DNA from: Gammaproteobacteria bacterium | GTDB taxonomy: Bacteria > Pseudomonadota > Gammaproteobacteria > Poriferisulfidales > Poriferisulfidaceae | DNA length: 64,000 bases | Assembly (NCBI GenBank): GCA_028819565.1 | Contig: JAPPLD010000013.1 | Location: 24,893-88,892, forward strand | Direction of reading: 5' to 3' | Notes under the pieces: generated by a model | What the model was told of the DNA's origin: nothing | Databases searched by the model: none | Seen by the model: only the letters and a program-made list of their open reading frames with translations | Program-made: the position numbers and the translations under genes | In this document: one piece after another, positions 43,991-55,306 of the stretch | Layout: each line of letters opens with the position of its first letter | How positions within the stretch are numbered: position 1 is the stretch's first letter

Positions 43991-45361
43991 ATGGCTTCAT
44001 ATCGCACAGAAAAAGACAGCATGGGAGAAATCCAGGTTCCCGAAGATGCCCTTTATGGTGCACAAACACAGCGTGCAGTTGAAAACTTTCCGGTCAGCGG
44101 CCTGACCATGCCGCGTGCTTTCCTGTACGGGCTCGGCCTGGTCAAGGCGGCCTGCACGGAAGCCAACGCGAGCCTGGGCTTGCTGGAGCAGGAAAAAGCC
44201 GATGCCATCATCGCGGCCGCCCAGCAGGTCGCGAATGGCCAGCACGATGTGGAATTTCCGGTGGACGTGTTTCAGACCGGTTCCGGGACCAGCACGAACA
44301 TGAACGCCAATGAGGTGATTGCCCATCTGGCGGGGAAAGGCGTGCATCCCAACGATCACGTCAACATGAGTCAGAGTTCGAACGACGTGATCCCAACTGT
44401 CCTGCATGTCAGCGCCGCATTGGCGCTTCATGAGCGGTTATTGCCGGCCTTGCGACATTTGCATCAGACGGTGGAGGCCAAGGCGACCGACCTGGATCGG
44501 CAGGTCAAGACCGGGCGCACTCACCTGATGGATGCGATGCCGGTGCGAATGTCACAGGAAGTTGGAGCTTGGGCCAGCCAGATCCGCTACGGAATAGAAC
44601 GGATCGAGGCGGCATTACCCCGATTGCTGGAACTGGCGCAGGGCGGTACGGCTGTGGGCAGCGGCATCAATGCCCCGGAGGGGTTTGAAGATGCCTTTAT
44701 CGAATCGATTCGAAACAGCACTTCGCTCGACTTTCAATCCAAGCCGGATAAATTTGAGGGACTGGCGGCCCAAGATACGGCTGTAGAGCTCAGCGGGCAA
44801 CTGCGCACGGTGGCCGTAAGCCTGATGAAAATTGCCAACGACTTGCGCTGGATGAATTCCGGACCCTTGGCGGGTCTTGGAGAGATCGCGTTGCCAGCCC
44901 TGCAGCCAGGCAGCAGCATTATGCCGGGCAAGGTCAATCCGGTAATTCCTGAAGCAACGGCGATGGTGGCCGCCCAAGTGATGGGAAACGACGCGACGAT
45001 TGCAGTAGCGGGGCAGTCTGGCAGCTTCCAGCTGAACGTCATGTTGCCGGTGATTGCCTATAACCTGTTGCAAAGCATTGAGCTGCTTTCCAATTCTTCG
45101 CGCCTTCTGGCCGACCAGGCGATTTCTGGTTTCACCGTCAATGAAGCGGTATTGCAAGAGTCGCTTGGGCGGAATCCGATTCTGGTTACGGCGTTGAACA
45201 CCGTAATCGGCTATGAAAAAGGAGCGGCTATCGCCAAGCAGGCCTATGCGGAGGGACGCCCGGTCATCGATGTGGCGCGGGAACAGACCGACCTGTCCGA
45301 AGAGGAATTGAAACGTCTCCTGGATCCGGACGCGTTGACCCGCGGAGGAATTCAGAAGTAA
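43991..45361 (+). CDS. fumC: Fumarate hydratase class II
   Basis: Iron-independent fumarase of the TCA cycle. 456 aa with SGTSTNMNANEVIAH, the signature GSSIMPGKVNPVIPEA and the substrate-loop region THLMDAMPVRMSQEVGAW. The N-terminus RTEKDSMGEIQVPEDALYGAQTQRAVENF is typical. Convergent with acnA, so two TCA cycle genes lie together. Divergent from purB, which belongs to the same superfamily. Confidence 0.97.
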   Translation: MASYRTEKDSMGEIQVPEDALYGAQTQRAVENFPVSGLTMPRAFLYGLGLVKAACTEANASLGLLEQEKADAIIAAAQQVANGQHDVEFPVDVFQTGSGTSTNMNANEVIAHLAGKGVHPNDHVNMSQSSNDVIPTVLHVSAALALHERLLPALRHLHQTVEAKATDLDRQVKTGRTHLMDAMPVRMSQEVGAWASQIRYGIERIEAALPRLLELAQGGTAVGSGINAPEGFEDAFIESIRNSTSLDFQSKPDKFEGLAAQDTAVELSGQLRTVAVSLMKIANDLRWMNSGPLAGLGEIALPALQPGSSIMPGKVNPVIPEATAMVAAQVMGNDATIAVAGQSGSFQLNVMLPVIAYNLLQSIELLSNSSRLLADQAISGFTVNEAVLQESLGRNPILVTALNTVIGYEKGAAIAKQAYAEGRPVIDVAREQTDLSEEELKRLLDPDALTRGGIQK

Positions 45362-45400
45362 CCGGCAACCGGTGCCTTAGAATCCCGGAAAGCAAGCCGC

Positions 45401-48073
<2,673 letters not shown>

Positions 48074-48191
48074 AGTTTTGTAATTTCGTAAGTTTTCGTT
48101 CAGAAAGAATTAAATTTAACACTCCGCCGGGATTGGCGGACGGCGACAAACGCCTATTTTCGCACGAAACCGTCTACGAGGCGACGGAATC

Positions 48192-48196
48192 TGCAT
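48192..48196. repeat. Target-site duplication, left copy
   Basis: TGCAT directly before the left inverted repeat of the insertion sequence; identical to 50100-50104. Confidence 0.9.
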
Positions 48197-48214
48197 CCCC
48201 GATCTCCGAGCTAA
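48197..48214 (+). repeat. Left terminal inverted repeat of the IS1380-type element
   Basis: CCCCGATCTCCGAGCTAA, 18 bp, perfectly matched by the reverse complement of 50082-50099. Confidence 0.93.
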
Positions 48215-48253
48215 TCGAGTCAAGACAAGAAGAGAGGCCCGGCTGGCGGTGCA

Positions 48254-48310
48254 TTAACTGCGTGTAGCAGTTAAAATCAGTGGTGACAACCATTCACCCA
48301 TCGGGTGAAT
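48254..48310 (+). promoter_or_regulatory. Two hairpins upstream of the transposase gene
   Basis: TTAACTGC/GCAGTTAA (48254-48261 with 48267-48274) and ATTCACCC/GGGTGAAT (48292-48299 with 48303-48310) are both perfect 8-bp stems. They lie before the ribosome site (GGGAG, 48324-48328). Many insertion sequences use such structures to block translation from external transcripts; that role is inferred here. Confidence 0.5.
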
Positions 48311-48339
48311 CAACAACAACCAACCGGGAGCCCCATTAT

Positions 48340-49878
48340 ATGATCAAATCATCCTGCCGGTTCGCCGTCGGCGGCGACCCGGGCCTGAACCAGACCAGCG
48401 CGCACGGTGGCGTCCTGTTGTGGCTGGAGGGGCTGCGCCTGATGGGCGCCTTCCATCGCCTGCCGGTGCAGGTGTGCGGCGCCCAGGGCTGGACCGACGG
48501 CCAGATGATGCTGGCGATAAGCCTGCTGAATATCGTCGGCTACGAGCACGTCTCGGACGTGGACGCGCTGGAGGAAGACGCCAGCCTGTGCCGCCTGGTG
48601 CGGGAGTATGAGCCGGAGCTTTTCGGCCTGCCGGCGGCGGCCCTGGCGCACCGCTTCCGGGGTGGGCGCGGCCGCACCTTCCCGTCGGCGAGTTCGGTGC
48701 ACGACTGGCTGCTGCGCTTCCAGGACCAGGAGGCCGGGAAGGCGCGGGAGAAGGGTCAGGCGGTGGTGCTGGAGCCGGCGGCGGAGTTGCAGGTGGTGCA
48801 GGAGGTGACGCGCCGCCTGGCGCATCGCCTGATTCAGGTCTTGGGGCTGGACGAGTTGACCCTGGACATGGACGCGACGGTGCTGGCCTCCGGCAAGCGA
48901 GACGCGCTTTACACGTACCGCAGCGCGACCGGCAAGGTTCCCGGCGAGCGGGGCTACCAGCCGCTGGCGGTGTTCTGCCCGGAGCTGGGGAGGGTGCTGG
49001 CCTCGGAGTTCCGGGACGGCAACGTGCCGGCCAAGACGCGCAACCTGGAGTTGCTGGAGCAGGTGCTGGGCGAGGTGCCGCCGGCGATCCGGCGGGTCTG
49101 GTTCCGCACCGACGGCGCGGGCTTCCAGCATGGCCTGGTGCGGTTCTGCAATGAACCGGCCTCGCGCCCAGAGGCTTTGCGTCGCTTCGGGGTGATCGGC
49201 TTCGTGGTGTCGGCGGACTTGGACGATGAGATGCGCGAGTCGCTGGCGCAGACCGCGGAGAACTGGTGGGTGCCGATGCCGGGTTCGGAGCTGGAATGCG
49301 CAGATCTGGATCATGCCTCGACCTGGGATGCCAAGCCACCGCAGGCCGGACAGCTGCTTCGCTACGTGGCGACCCGGCAGGCGCGGCCGGGCGAGTTCGG
49401 GCTGGGGCCGGATGAGAGTCCGGCGACGGACCGCGCCCCGGCCTATCGGCATCAGATCTACCTGACCAACCTGGCGTATCCGCTCGCGCCGCACGAGGGG
49501 GCGGGGCTTCCGATGGCAACGGCGGAGGTGGTGCGCTATGCGCATGAACGCTGCGGGCATGGCGAGGAGGTTCATGCGGTGCTCAAGCTGGACCTGGCCG
49601 GCGGCATGCTGCCGTCGGGCAAGTTCGGGCCGAATGCGGCGTGGTGGCATCTGGCGGTGCTGTCGGCAAACCTCAACGCGCTGTTGCGGCACTGCGCCTT
49701 TGGCCGGGACTGGCTGTGGGCGCGGATGAAGCAGGTGCGGCGCCACTGGGTGCACCTGATCGCCCGGGTGACCCGGCATGCGCGGGTGCAGCGGCTGTTG
49801 TTCCAGCCATCGCGGGTGTCCCAGGTGCATCAGGCACTGGGGCGAATGACCCGGATGCTGGCGCCCGCCCCGCCGTAG
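48340..49878 (+). CDS. IS1380-type DDE transposase
   Basis: 512 aa. A catalytic Asp is in ELTLDMDATVLASGKRDALYTY, with a second in WFRTDGAGFQHG, and the C-terminal half contains HERCGHGEEVHAVLKLDLAGGMLPSGKFGPNAAWW, whose glutamate is a candidate for the third acidic residue. ATG at 48340 gives the natural N-terminus (IKSSCRFAVGGDPGLNQTSAHGG); the track ORF adds 20 residues through a hairpin. Very GC-rich relative to acnA and mnmA, consistent with foreign origin. No frameshift is seen. Confidence 0.9.
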   Translation: MIKSSCRFAVGGDPGLNQTSAHGGVLLWLEGLRLMGAFHRLPVQVCGAQGWTDGQMMLAISLLNIVGYEHVSDVDALEEDASLCRLVREYEPELFGLPAAALAHRFRGGRGRTFPSASSVHDWLLRFQDQEAGKAREKGQAVVLEPAAELQVVQEVTRRLAHRLIQVLGLDELTLDMDATVLASGKRDALYTYRSATGKVPGERGYQPLAVFCPELGRVLASEFRDGNVPAKTRNLELLEQVLGEVPPAIRRVWFRTDGAGFQHGLVRFCNEPASRPEALRRFGVIGFVVSADLDDEMRESLAQTAENWWVPMPGSELECADLDHASTWDAKPPQAGQLLRYVATRQARPGEFGLGPDESPATDRAPAYRHQIYLTNLAYPLAPHEGAGLPMATAEVVRYAHERCGHGEEVHAVLKLDLAGGMLPSGKFGPNAAWWHLAVLSANLNALLRHCAFGRDWLWARMKQVRRHWVHLIARVTRHARVQRLLFQPSRVSQVHQALGRMTRMLAPAPP

Positions 49879-50081
49879 CGAGACCCACCCCCATGCCGAC
49901 CCAGGAATCCGGGCCGCCCAAGGCATCGCGGCCGGCGAAGCCCTGCGCGCTGGCACGAAAATCACGCTTCAAACAGCCGGAAAACTTTCTTTCGCGGCGA
50001 GTCGGTCTGCTGGTTCGCCAGAATTTACCCTGGAATCCGCCTCAGGCGGACTCTTGGCCATGGAAAAACAGAAAAATCCCG

Positions 50082-50099
50082 TTAGCTCGGAGATCGGGG
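50082..50099 (-). repeat. Right terminal inverted repeat of the IS1380-type element
   Basis: On the minus strand CCCCGATCTCCGAGCTAA, identical over 18 bp to the left end. It also encodes the last five residues and the stop codon of mnmA. Confidence 0.93.
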
Positions 50100-51179
50100 T
50101 GCATCCAACGCTTTCAAGATAACGCCCCCGCCCAAGCAAACTTCTCCAAGGTAAAACACCACCGATTGACCTGGGGCTGGAGCCCATTGGGGCAATGCGA
50201 AGTGTACCCGGCAGTCTTTTCCGTTCTGTTCCAGTCGACAATCCTGCAAGGGCTGGCGGTGACGAATCCGCGCCTTGAGAGATTGCTCCCCGGGCGGATT
50301 GCCAGCAATCCAGTGCGGTGATTCGATTTCCAGCACATGGATGTTCAAGGCTGGATGGTCGCGATCCTGGGTCACGGTCAACTGACCGTTTTCGAGGTTC
50401 TTGTCGACAACATACCAAGGGCCTCCGTCGCTTCCGGAAACTCCACCAATACCAAGGCCGGCTCGCTGGCCGATCGTCTGGAATGCCAGTCCTTGGTGTT
50501 CTCCGAGCTTGCGCCCGGAAGAATCGACAATCGGGCCGGGCTGGGCCGGGATGTAATTTGCCAAAAAATCCTGAAACCGCCGCTCACCGATGAAACAGAT
50601 GCCCGTGCTGTCTTTCTTATCATGCACCGGGAGCCCGATCCGGCGCGCCTGCTCCCGGGTTTCTTTCTTGGTCATGGCCTGCAGGGGGAAGTGGGCGGAG
50701 GCCAATTGCTCCTGATCCAGGCGATGGAGGAAATAGGTTTGATCCTTGCCCAAGTCCTCGGACTGGATGAGTTCGGGAGCGAGTCCATGAAACCGGACGC
50801 CCGCATAGTGACCCGTGGCAATACGATCCACGCCAAGCGTCCGGGCATAGTCCAGGAAAGCCCGAAACTTGATTTCTCGGTTGCACAGGATGTCCGGGTT
50901 CGGTGTGCGTCCGGCCGAATACTCGGCCAAGAAGACCTGGAACACGCGGTCCCAGTACTCTGCGGAGAAATTGATGGTGTGCAACTGGAGGTCGAGCTTG
51001 TCGCAAACCGCCTGAGCATCAGCGAGATCCACTGCCGCCGCACAATATTCCTCGGTATCATCCTCTTCCCAGTTCTTCATGAATACGGCTTCGACCTCGA
51101 TGCCGCGTTCACGCAGTTTCCAGGCTGCAACAGCCGAATCAACCCCTCCGGACAATCCGATCAATATCTGTGCCGGCAT
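50082..51179 (-). CDS. mnmA: tRNA-specific 2-thiouridylase MnmA, C-terminus rewritten by an insertion sequence
   Basis: Thiolates U34 of tRNA Lys, Glu and Gln. The N-terminus ILIGLSGGVDSAVAAWKLRERG is the PP-loop; the catalytic cysteines lie in NPDILCNREIKF and STGICFIGERRF. The last five codons and TAA come from the insertion-sequence end (PRSPS). Joining the left flank at the TGCAT duplication restores DSVAS-TAG, so length stays 365 aa. The core ends with GGGVILKALDA, so activity is likely retained. nudJ follows 12 bp upstream, as in enterobacteria. Confidence 0.95.
   Translation of the reverse strand: MPAQILIGLSGGVDSAVAAWKLRERGIEVEAVFMKNWEEDDTEEYCAAAVDLADAQAVCDKLDLQLHTINFSAEYWDRVFQVFLAEYSAGRTPNPDILCNREIKFRAFLDYARTLGVDRIATGHYAGVRFHGLAPELIQSEDLGKDQTYFLHRLDQEQLASAHFPLQAMTKKETREQARRIGLPVHDKKDSTGICFIGERRFQDFLANYIPAQPGPIVDSSGRKLGEHQGLAFQTIGQRAGLGIGGVSGSDGGPWYVVDKNLENGQLTVTQDRDHPALNIHVLEIESPHWIAGNPPGEQSLKARIRHRQPLQDCRLEQNGKDCRVHFALPQWAPAPGQSVVFYLGEVCLGGGVILKALDAPRSPS
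50100..50104. repeat. Target-site duplication, right copy
   Basis: TGCAT directly after the right inverted repeat; identical to 48192-48196. Confidence 0.9.
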
Positions 51180-51191
51180 GGTGGAATCCGG

Positions 51192-51635
51192 CTAGGAGGA
51201 AATGAGCGAAAGCGGGTGCCGAATCCCAGCCAGGTAGTCGTCGACACACTGCAGCACCATCGGGCTGCGCCGCCGATGCTCTGCCAGGGCAGCGATCTCG
51301 TCCCGCGTCATCCACACGGTCCGGATGATCGTGTCGTCCAGTTCCCGATCCGGATATTCCTGAATCAGCCGACCACAGAACGCAAATCGCAAGTACATGT
51401 GAGGCGAGTCAGGCAAAAGGTACTGGTAGATGCCGACCAAAGCCTCCGGGTTGAACTCCCAAGCCGCTTCTTCGAGTATCTCCCGTGCACAGCCTTGCAT
51501 CAGGGTTTCATTAGCATCCAGGTGCCCGGCCGGCTGGTTTATAACCGTTTCCCCGTCGACCCGTTCCTCAACCAGCAGGAATCGGCCATCCCGCTCGGCA
51601 ATCGCGGCAACAGTCAGGTGAGGCGTCCAATCCAT
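51192..51635 (-). CDS. nudJ: NUDIX hydrolase, NudJ-like phosphatase
   Basis: 147 aa with the NUDIX box GHLDANETLMQGCAREILEEAAWEF (GX5EX7REUXEEU). The surrounding LTVAAIAERDGRFLLVEE and the mnmA neighbourhood match NudJ (YmfB), which hydrolyses thiamin pyrophosphate precursor and nucleotides. The gene is 12 bp upstream of mnmA on the same strand and likely shares its transcript. The substrate is inferred from context and not proven. Confidence 0.9.
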   Translation of the reverse strand: MDWTPHLTVAAIAERDGRFLLVEERVDGETVINQPAGHLDANETLMQGCAREILEEAAWEFNPEALVGIYQYLLPDSPHMYLRFAFCGRLIQEYPDRELDDTIIRTVWMTRDEIAALAEHRRRSPMVLQCVDDYLAGIRHPLSLISS

Positions 51636-51762
51636 GGTGAAAAATCAAAGCTGATCCGCGTCGCGAATATGATAGAGTGATTTTGATAAATGGTGAACTT
51701 CTGGGCACATATCCTGATGCCGACGCACTGGACAGGCGAAATGGCTAGCGTGCCGAAAAGAT

Positions 51763-51777
51763 CCTGCGGACCGCAGG
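51763..51777 (+). promoter_or_regulatory. Hairpin adjoining the clpA ribosome site
   Basis: CCTGCG (51763-51768) and CGCAGG (51772-51777) pair around GAC. The right arm runs into the ribosome site GGGGAGGG just before the clpA GTG, so folding could limit initiation. Small, and could be chance. Confidence 0.3.
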
Positions 51778-51787
51778 GGAGGGTGTC

Positions 51788-54061
51788 GTGAGCGGTGCAT
51801 TCAGCGACGAATTCGAACGCGCATTGTCGGAAATCTGGCAGCTCGCCCGAAACCGCGGGCACGGCTACGTGACCCTAGAGCATGTCGTCCTCGCTATTCT
51901 GAATGAACCGACCGCGCAGGGGCTCTTCCGTGAGCATGAAATCGCCCTGTCCGTCTTCCAAGACGAATTGCTCGAATTCATCGATCGCCACACGCCCCGG
52001 AACAACAACACCTCGCAGAAGGTTGAGGAGACACGTAGCGTCAGCCGGGTGCAGGCACGCGCCCAGATGATTTTCGAGGTTCCCACCGGCGTGCATGTGT
52101 TGGAGATGCTTTTTGAAGAGCCACAGTCGCACGCGGTGCAACTGCTTCGGAAACACGGGCTCGACCGCGATCAGGTCTCGCAATTCCGGGTCCGCATGGA
52201 TCGTGTTCGGTTCGGCGCACAGGATACGGAAAGCCGGAAGCCAGCCCGGCGCGGCAGCGACCCGATGGAGGTTTTGGCGCGCAACAAGCTTGCCATGGAA
52301 CATTGCGCAACCGACCTGAACGAGCGTGTACGGGAGGGAACGATTGACGCGCTTATCGGCAGACAGGATGAGATGAGCCAGATTATCCGCACCTTGGGGC
52401 GGAGGCGGAAAAATAACGTGGTGCTGGTTGGTGAGGCAGGGGTTGGCAAAACTGCGTTGGCCGAGGGGCTTGCTTGGCGGATCGCCCAAGGCGATGTCCC
52501 GAAGAGTTTGGCCTCGTCGACGGTGCTCTCCCTGAACGTGGGCAATCTCGTCGCCGGGACTAGGTTCCGTGGGGATTTCGAAGAACGCATGAAGAATTTC
52601 CTGAACAACCTGAAGAAACGCCCCGACACAATCCTGTTCATCGATGAGATCCACATGCTGGTCGGAGCGGGCTCGGCCTCCGGCATGGCAATGGATGCTG
52701 CCGACCAACTCAAACCCCTGCTGACGACAGAGGGGTTCCGCTGTATCGGGGCTACCACTCACCGCGAATTCCGGCAGATCTTCGAACAGGACTCTGCCTT
52801 GGCGCGCCGATTCCGCCGGATCGAGGTGCAGGAACCTTCTATCGCGGAAACCTACCAGATCCTCGAAGGCTTGAAGAAAAGCTACGAGGAACACCACCAG
52901 GTCACCTACAGCGAGGATGTCATCCGGGCGATTGTGGACTTGTCCGCCAAATACCTGCATGACCGGCAACTTCCGGACAAGGCCGTCGACCTGATGGACG
53001 AAACTGGATCCGGCTGCCGCCTGGAACTGGAGAACCCGGCACCCTATGCCATACACGTGCATGATGTCGAACGCACGGTCGCAACGATGGCGCGAATCCC
53101 GGAACGCAGCGTCAACACTTCTTCAGCAAAAGCGTTGTTGGACTTGGATAAAAAACTGAAGGCCCTGGTCTTCGGACAGGACGAGGCCATCGATCAGTTG
53201 GCTCAGGCAATTAAGATCTCGCGAGCCCGATTGAAACCGGAGCAACGCCCGATGGGCGCCTTTTTGTTCAGCGGCCCGACTGGGGTCGGCAAAACAGAAG
53301 TCTGCCGCCAAATGGCGGAAGTGATGGGCGTGGAGTTGCTGCGCTTCGACATGTCGGAGTACATGGAGCGCCAGTCAGTGGCACGCCTGATCGGGGCCCC
53401 GCCAGGCTATGTCGGCTACGACGAAGGGGGGCTGCTGACCGAGTCGGTCATGCGGCACCCGTATGCGGTGCTGTTGCTGGACGAGGTGGAGAAGGCTCAT
53501 CCGGACGTGATGAACGTGTTGCTGCAGGTCATGGACTACGGCAAGCTGACCGACAGCAATGGGCGGGCTGTGGATTTTCGGAACCTGCTGCTCATGATGA
53601 CCTGCAATGTCGGGGCAGGGCAGGCCAGTCGCGCCAGCATGGGCTTCACGCCGCAGGATCACGCCAGCGATATTCAACGTGAGATCGAACGGGTTTTCGC
53701 CCCCGAATTCCGGAATCGCCTGGATGCCACCGTCCAGTTTGCTCCGCTCGACGAGGAAAATATCCTGGCAGTGGTCGGCAAACTCCTGGGGGAACTCCAG
53801 GAATCCTTGCGCGAACAGAATATCTGGCTGAAAGCGGATCTCCGGGCTCGCCGCTGGCTTGCCCGCGAAGGATTCGATCCCGTGATGGGGGCCCGTTGCA
53901 TGCAGCGGGTCATACGGGATCAGATCCGGGTTCCGCTGGCAGATAAAATTCTGTGCGGAGCCCTAAACGAGGGAGGGACGGTTCGCCTGACAGCGAACAA
54001 GACAGGACTGCGGATGACTGTGGAACCGGCAGACGAAAGCTTGCCGGAAACTGTGCACTAG
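51788..54061 (+). CDS. clpA: ATP-dependent Clp protease ATP-binding subunit ClpA
   Basis: AAA+ unfoldase that feeds ClpP. 757 aa, against 758 in the enterobacterial protein. The N-domain (residues 1-145), D1 with Walker A GEAGVGKTALAEG, and D2 with SGPTGVGKTEVCRQ are in order. The ClpP-binding loop reads MGF (RASMGFTPQD) instead of the usual IGL/IGF. The start is GTG. The 152-bp gap upstream holds no clpS, although clpS normally precedes clpA; the adaptor may lie elsewhere. infA follows convergently, as in relatives. Confidence 0.96.
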   Translation: MSGAFSDEFERALSEIWQLARNRGHGYVTLEHVVLAILNEPTAQGLFREHEIALSVFQDELLEFIDRHTPRNNNTSQKVEETRSVSRVQARAQMIFEVPTGVHVLEMLFEEPQSHAVQLLRKHGLDRDQVSQFRVRMDRVRFGAQDTESRKPARRGSDPMEVLARNKLAMEHCATDLNERVREGTIDALIGRQDEMSQIIRTLGRRRKNNVVLVGEAGVGKTALAEGLAWRIAQGDVPKSLASSTVLSLNVGNLVAGTRFRGDFEERMKNFLNNLKKRPDTILFIDEIHMLVGAGSASGMAMDAADQLKPLLTTEGFRCIGATTHREFRQIFEQDSALARRFRRIEVQEPSIAETYQILEGLKKSYEEHHQVTYSEDVIRAIVDLSAKYLHDRQLPDKAVDLMDETGSGCRLELENPAPYAIHVHDVERTVATMARIPERSVNTSSAKALLDLDKKLKALVFGQDEAIDQLAQAIKISRARLKPEQRPMGAFLFSGPTGVGKTEVCRQMAEVMGVELLRFDMSEYMERQSVARLIGAPPGYVGYDEGGLLTESVMRHPYAVLLLDEVEKAHPDVMNVLLQVMDYGKLTDSNGRAVDFRNLLLMMTCNVGAGQASRASMGFTPQDHASDIQREIERVFAPEFRNRLDATVQFAPLDEENILAVVGKLLGELQESLREQNIWLKADLRARRWLAREGFDPVMGARCMQRVIRDQIRVPLADKILCGALNEGGTVRLTANKTGLRMTVEPADESLPETVH

Positions 54062-54068
54062 CCGATAT

Positions 54069-54287
54069 TCATCGAGTGCGGTAAACGATGCGGCCTTTGC
54101 TGAGATCGTACGGGGTCAGTGCGACGGTGACCTTGTCGCCGGTCAGGATCCGGATGTAATGTTTTCGCATCCGACCGGAAATGTGGGCCGTGACCACATG
54201 CCCATTCGTCAATTCAACCCGGAACATAGTGTTGGGCAGGGTCTCGATGACGACCCCCTCCATCTCGATATGTTCTTCCTTTGGCAT
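54069..54287 (-). CDS. infA: Translation initiation factor IF-1
   Basis: 72 aa, an S1/OB-fold protein that occupies the ribosomal A site during initiation. [36 protein letters not shown] and the [20 protein letters not shown] end are unmistakable. Convergent with clpA, 7 bp apart. Confidence 0.98.
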   Translation of the reverse strand: MPKEEHIEMEGVVIETLPNTMFRVELTNGHVVTAHISGRMRKHYIRILTGDKVTVALTPYDLSKGRIVYRTR

Positions 54288-54314
54288 GCTTTGTCACTGG
54301 ATTGTGGCCGGCTC

Positions 54315-54343
54315 ATTATCAGTCATGTCGTATCGAAGTACAA
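54315..54343 (-). promoter_or_regulatory. infA promoter
   Basis: On the minus strand TTGTAC (54338-54343) and GATAAT (54315-54320) with a 17-bp spacer, about 28 bp before the infA ATG. It lies in the 74-bp gap shared with fabD. Confidence 0.55.
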
Positions 54344-54361
54344 GTTAGGAGAAAGCACGCC

Positions 54362-55306
54362 ATGACGTTTGCCTGCGTATTCCCAGGGCAGGGCGCTCAG
54401 AAGGTTGGAATGATGGCCAGCCTTGCCGAGACCCACCCCGAAATCGAAGAAACCTTTGCGGAAGCCTCCGAGGCACTGGATGAGGATTTATGGGAACTCG
54501 TCAGCGAAGGATCAGCTGAACAACTGAACCAGACCCGAAATTCCCAGCCGGTATTGCTGGCCGCGGAAATTTCAATCTGGAGAGTGTGGCAGAAGCATGG
54601 GGGCCCGTTGCCCGCTTATCTCGCAGGGCATAGCTTCGGGGAATACTCGGCCCTGGTCGCGGCCGGGGCACTAGAGTTCTCCAGTGCGGCACCGCTGGTA
54701 CGTCTCCGGGGTGATTTGATGCAGCAGGCGGTGGAGACAGGGGTCGGCAGCATGGCCGCAGTGCTTGGACTTGAGGATGCCGAGGTGCGCAACGTTTGCG
54801 CACAGATATCGTCACCAGACGCAGTCGTCGAGACCGCGAACTTCAACGCACCCGGACAGGTGGTGCTGTCCGGGCATCGCTCGGCCGTGGAGAAGGCAAC
54901 AGAGGCTTGTCGGGAGGCCGGCGCACGCCGCGCCATGTTATTGGATGTCAGTGTGCCTGCCCACTCCAGTCTGATGCACCCGGCAGTCGACCGCTACGCG
55001 GAAGCCCTTGAAGCAGTAGAATTCACGCATCCGGAAGTTCCAGTCGTCAACAATGTCGATGTCAGTATGGAGACTGCCCCGGCACGGATCCGAGACGCAT
55101 TGAAGCGCCAACTTTACTCGCCAGTGCGCTGGACGGAAAGTATACTGTGGATGGCGGAGCACGGCGTGGACGTACAGATCGAAATGGGACCGGGAAAAAT
55201 TCTGACAGGGCTGAGCAGACGCATCAGCAAATCGGTGCGCGGCTTGTGTTTGGAATCTCCGGACAGCTTGGAGCAAGCGCTCGAGGAGATTGGGAATGCA
55301 GGGTGA
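54362..55306 (+). CDS. fabD: Malonyl-CoA:ACP transacylase
   Basis: Loads malonyl groups on ACP for fatty acid synthesis. 314 aa; CVFPGQGAQKVGMM, the serine nucleophile GHSFGEYSALVAAG near residue 91 and the QIEMGPGKILTGL end block. ATG at 54362 has AGGAGA upstream; the longer ORF crosses infA. fabH and plsX, often just before fabD, are absent here: the upstream neighbour is infA. fabG overlaps its stop. Confidence 0.97.
   Translation: MTFACVFPGQGAQKVGMMASLAETHPEIEETFAEASEALDEDLWELVSEGSAEQLNQTRNSQPVLLAAEISIWRVWQKHGGPLPAYLAGHSFGEYSALVAAGALEFSSAAPLVRLRGDLMQQAVETGVGSMAAVLGLEDAEVRNVCAQISSPDAVVETANFNAPGQVVLSGHRSAVEKATEACREAGARRAMLLDVSVPAHSSLMHPAVDRYAEALEAVEFTHPEVPVVNNVDVSMETAPARIRDALKRQLYSPVRWTESILWMAEHGVDVQIEMGPGKILTGLSRRISKSVRGLCLESPDSLEQALEEIGNAG

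Larger units (their letters stand above)
48197..50099 (+). mobile_element. Complete IS1380-type insertion sequence (1903 bp)
   Basis: Bounded by 18-bp perfect inverted repeats and flanked by a 5-bp direct repeat TGCAT, which fits the IS1380 family (4-5 bp duplications). It carries one intact transposase gene. Between the left end and the gene are two perfect 8-bp hairpins, and a TCCGCC-TCA-GGCGGA hairpin follows the gene (50037-50051). The perfect ends and intact ORF suggest a recent arrival. It lies between mnmA and acnA and supplies the final codons of mnmA. Confidence 0.93.

Noticed and set aside
48349-49965. 538-aa ORF on the minus strand across the transposase gene
   Set aside because: It is antisense to a transposase with clear DDE residues. 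It is proline-, arginine- and histidine-rich, as expected from the complement of a GC-rich gene, and shows no domain pattern.
50337-51680. 447-aa plus-strand ORF opposite mnmA and nudJ
   Set aside because: Spans two well-identified minus-strand genes and has no motif; a shadow.
51640-51787. Possible clpS between nudJ and clpA
   Set aside because: Only about 150 bp without an ORF of the right size.
51875-53062. 395-aa minus-strand ORF opposite clpA
   Set aside because: Shadow of a conserved AAA+ gene.
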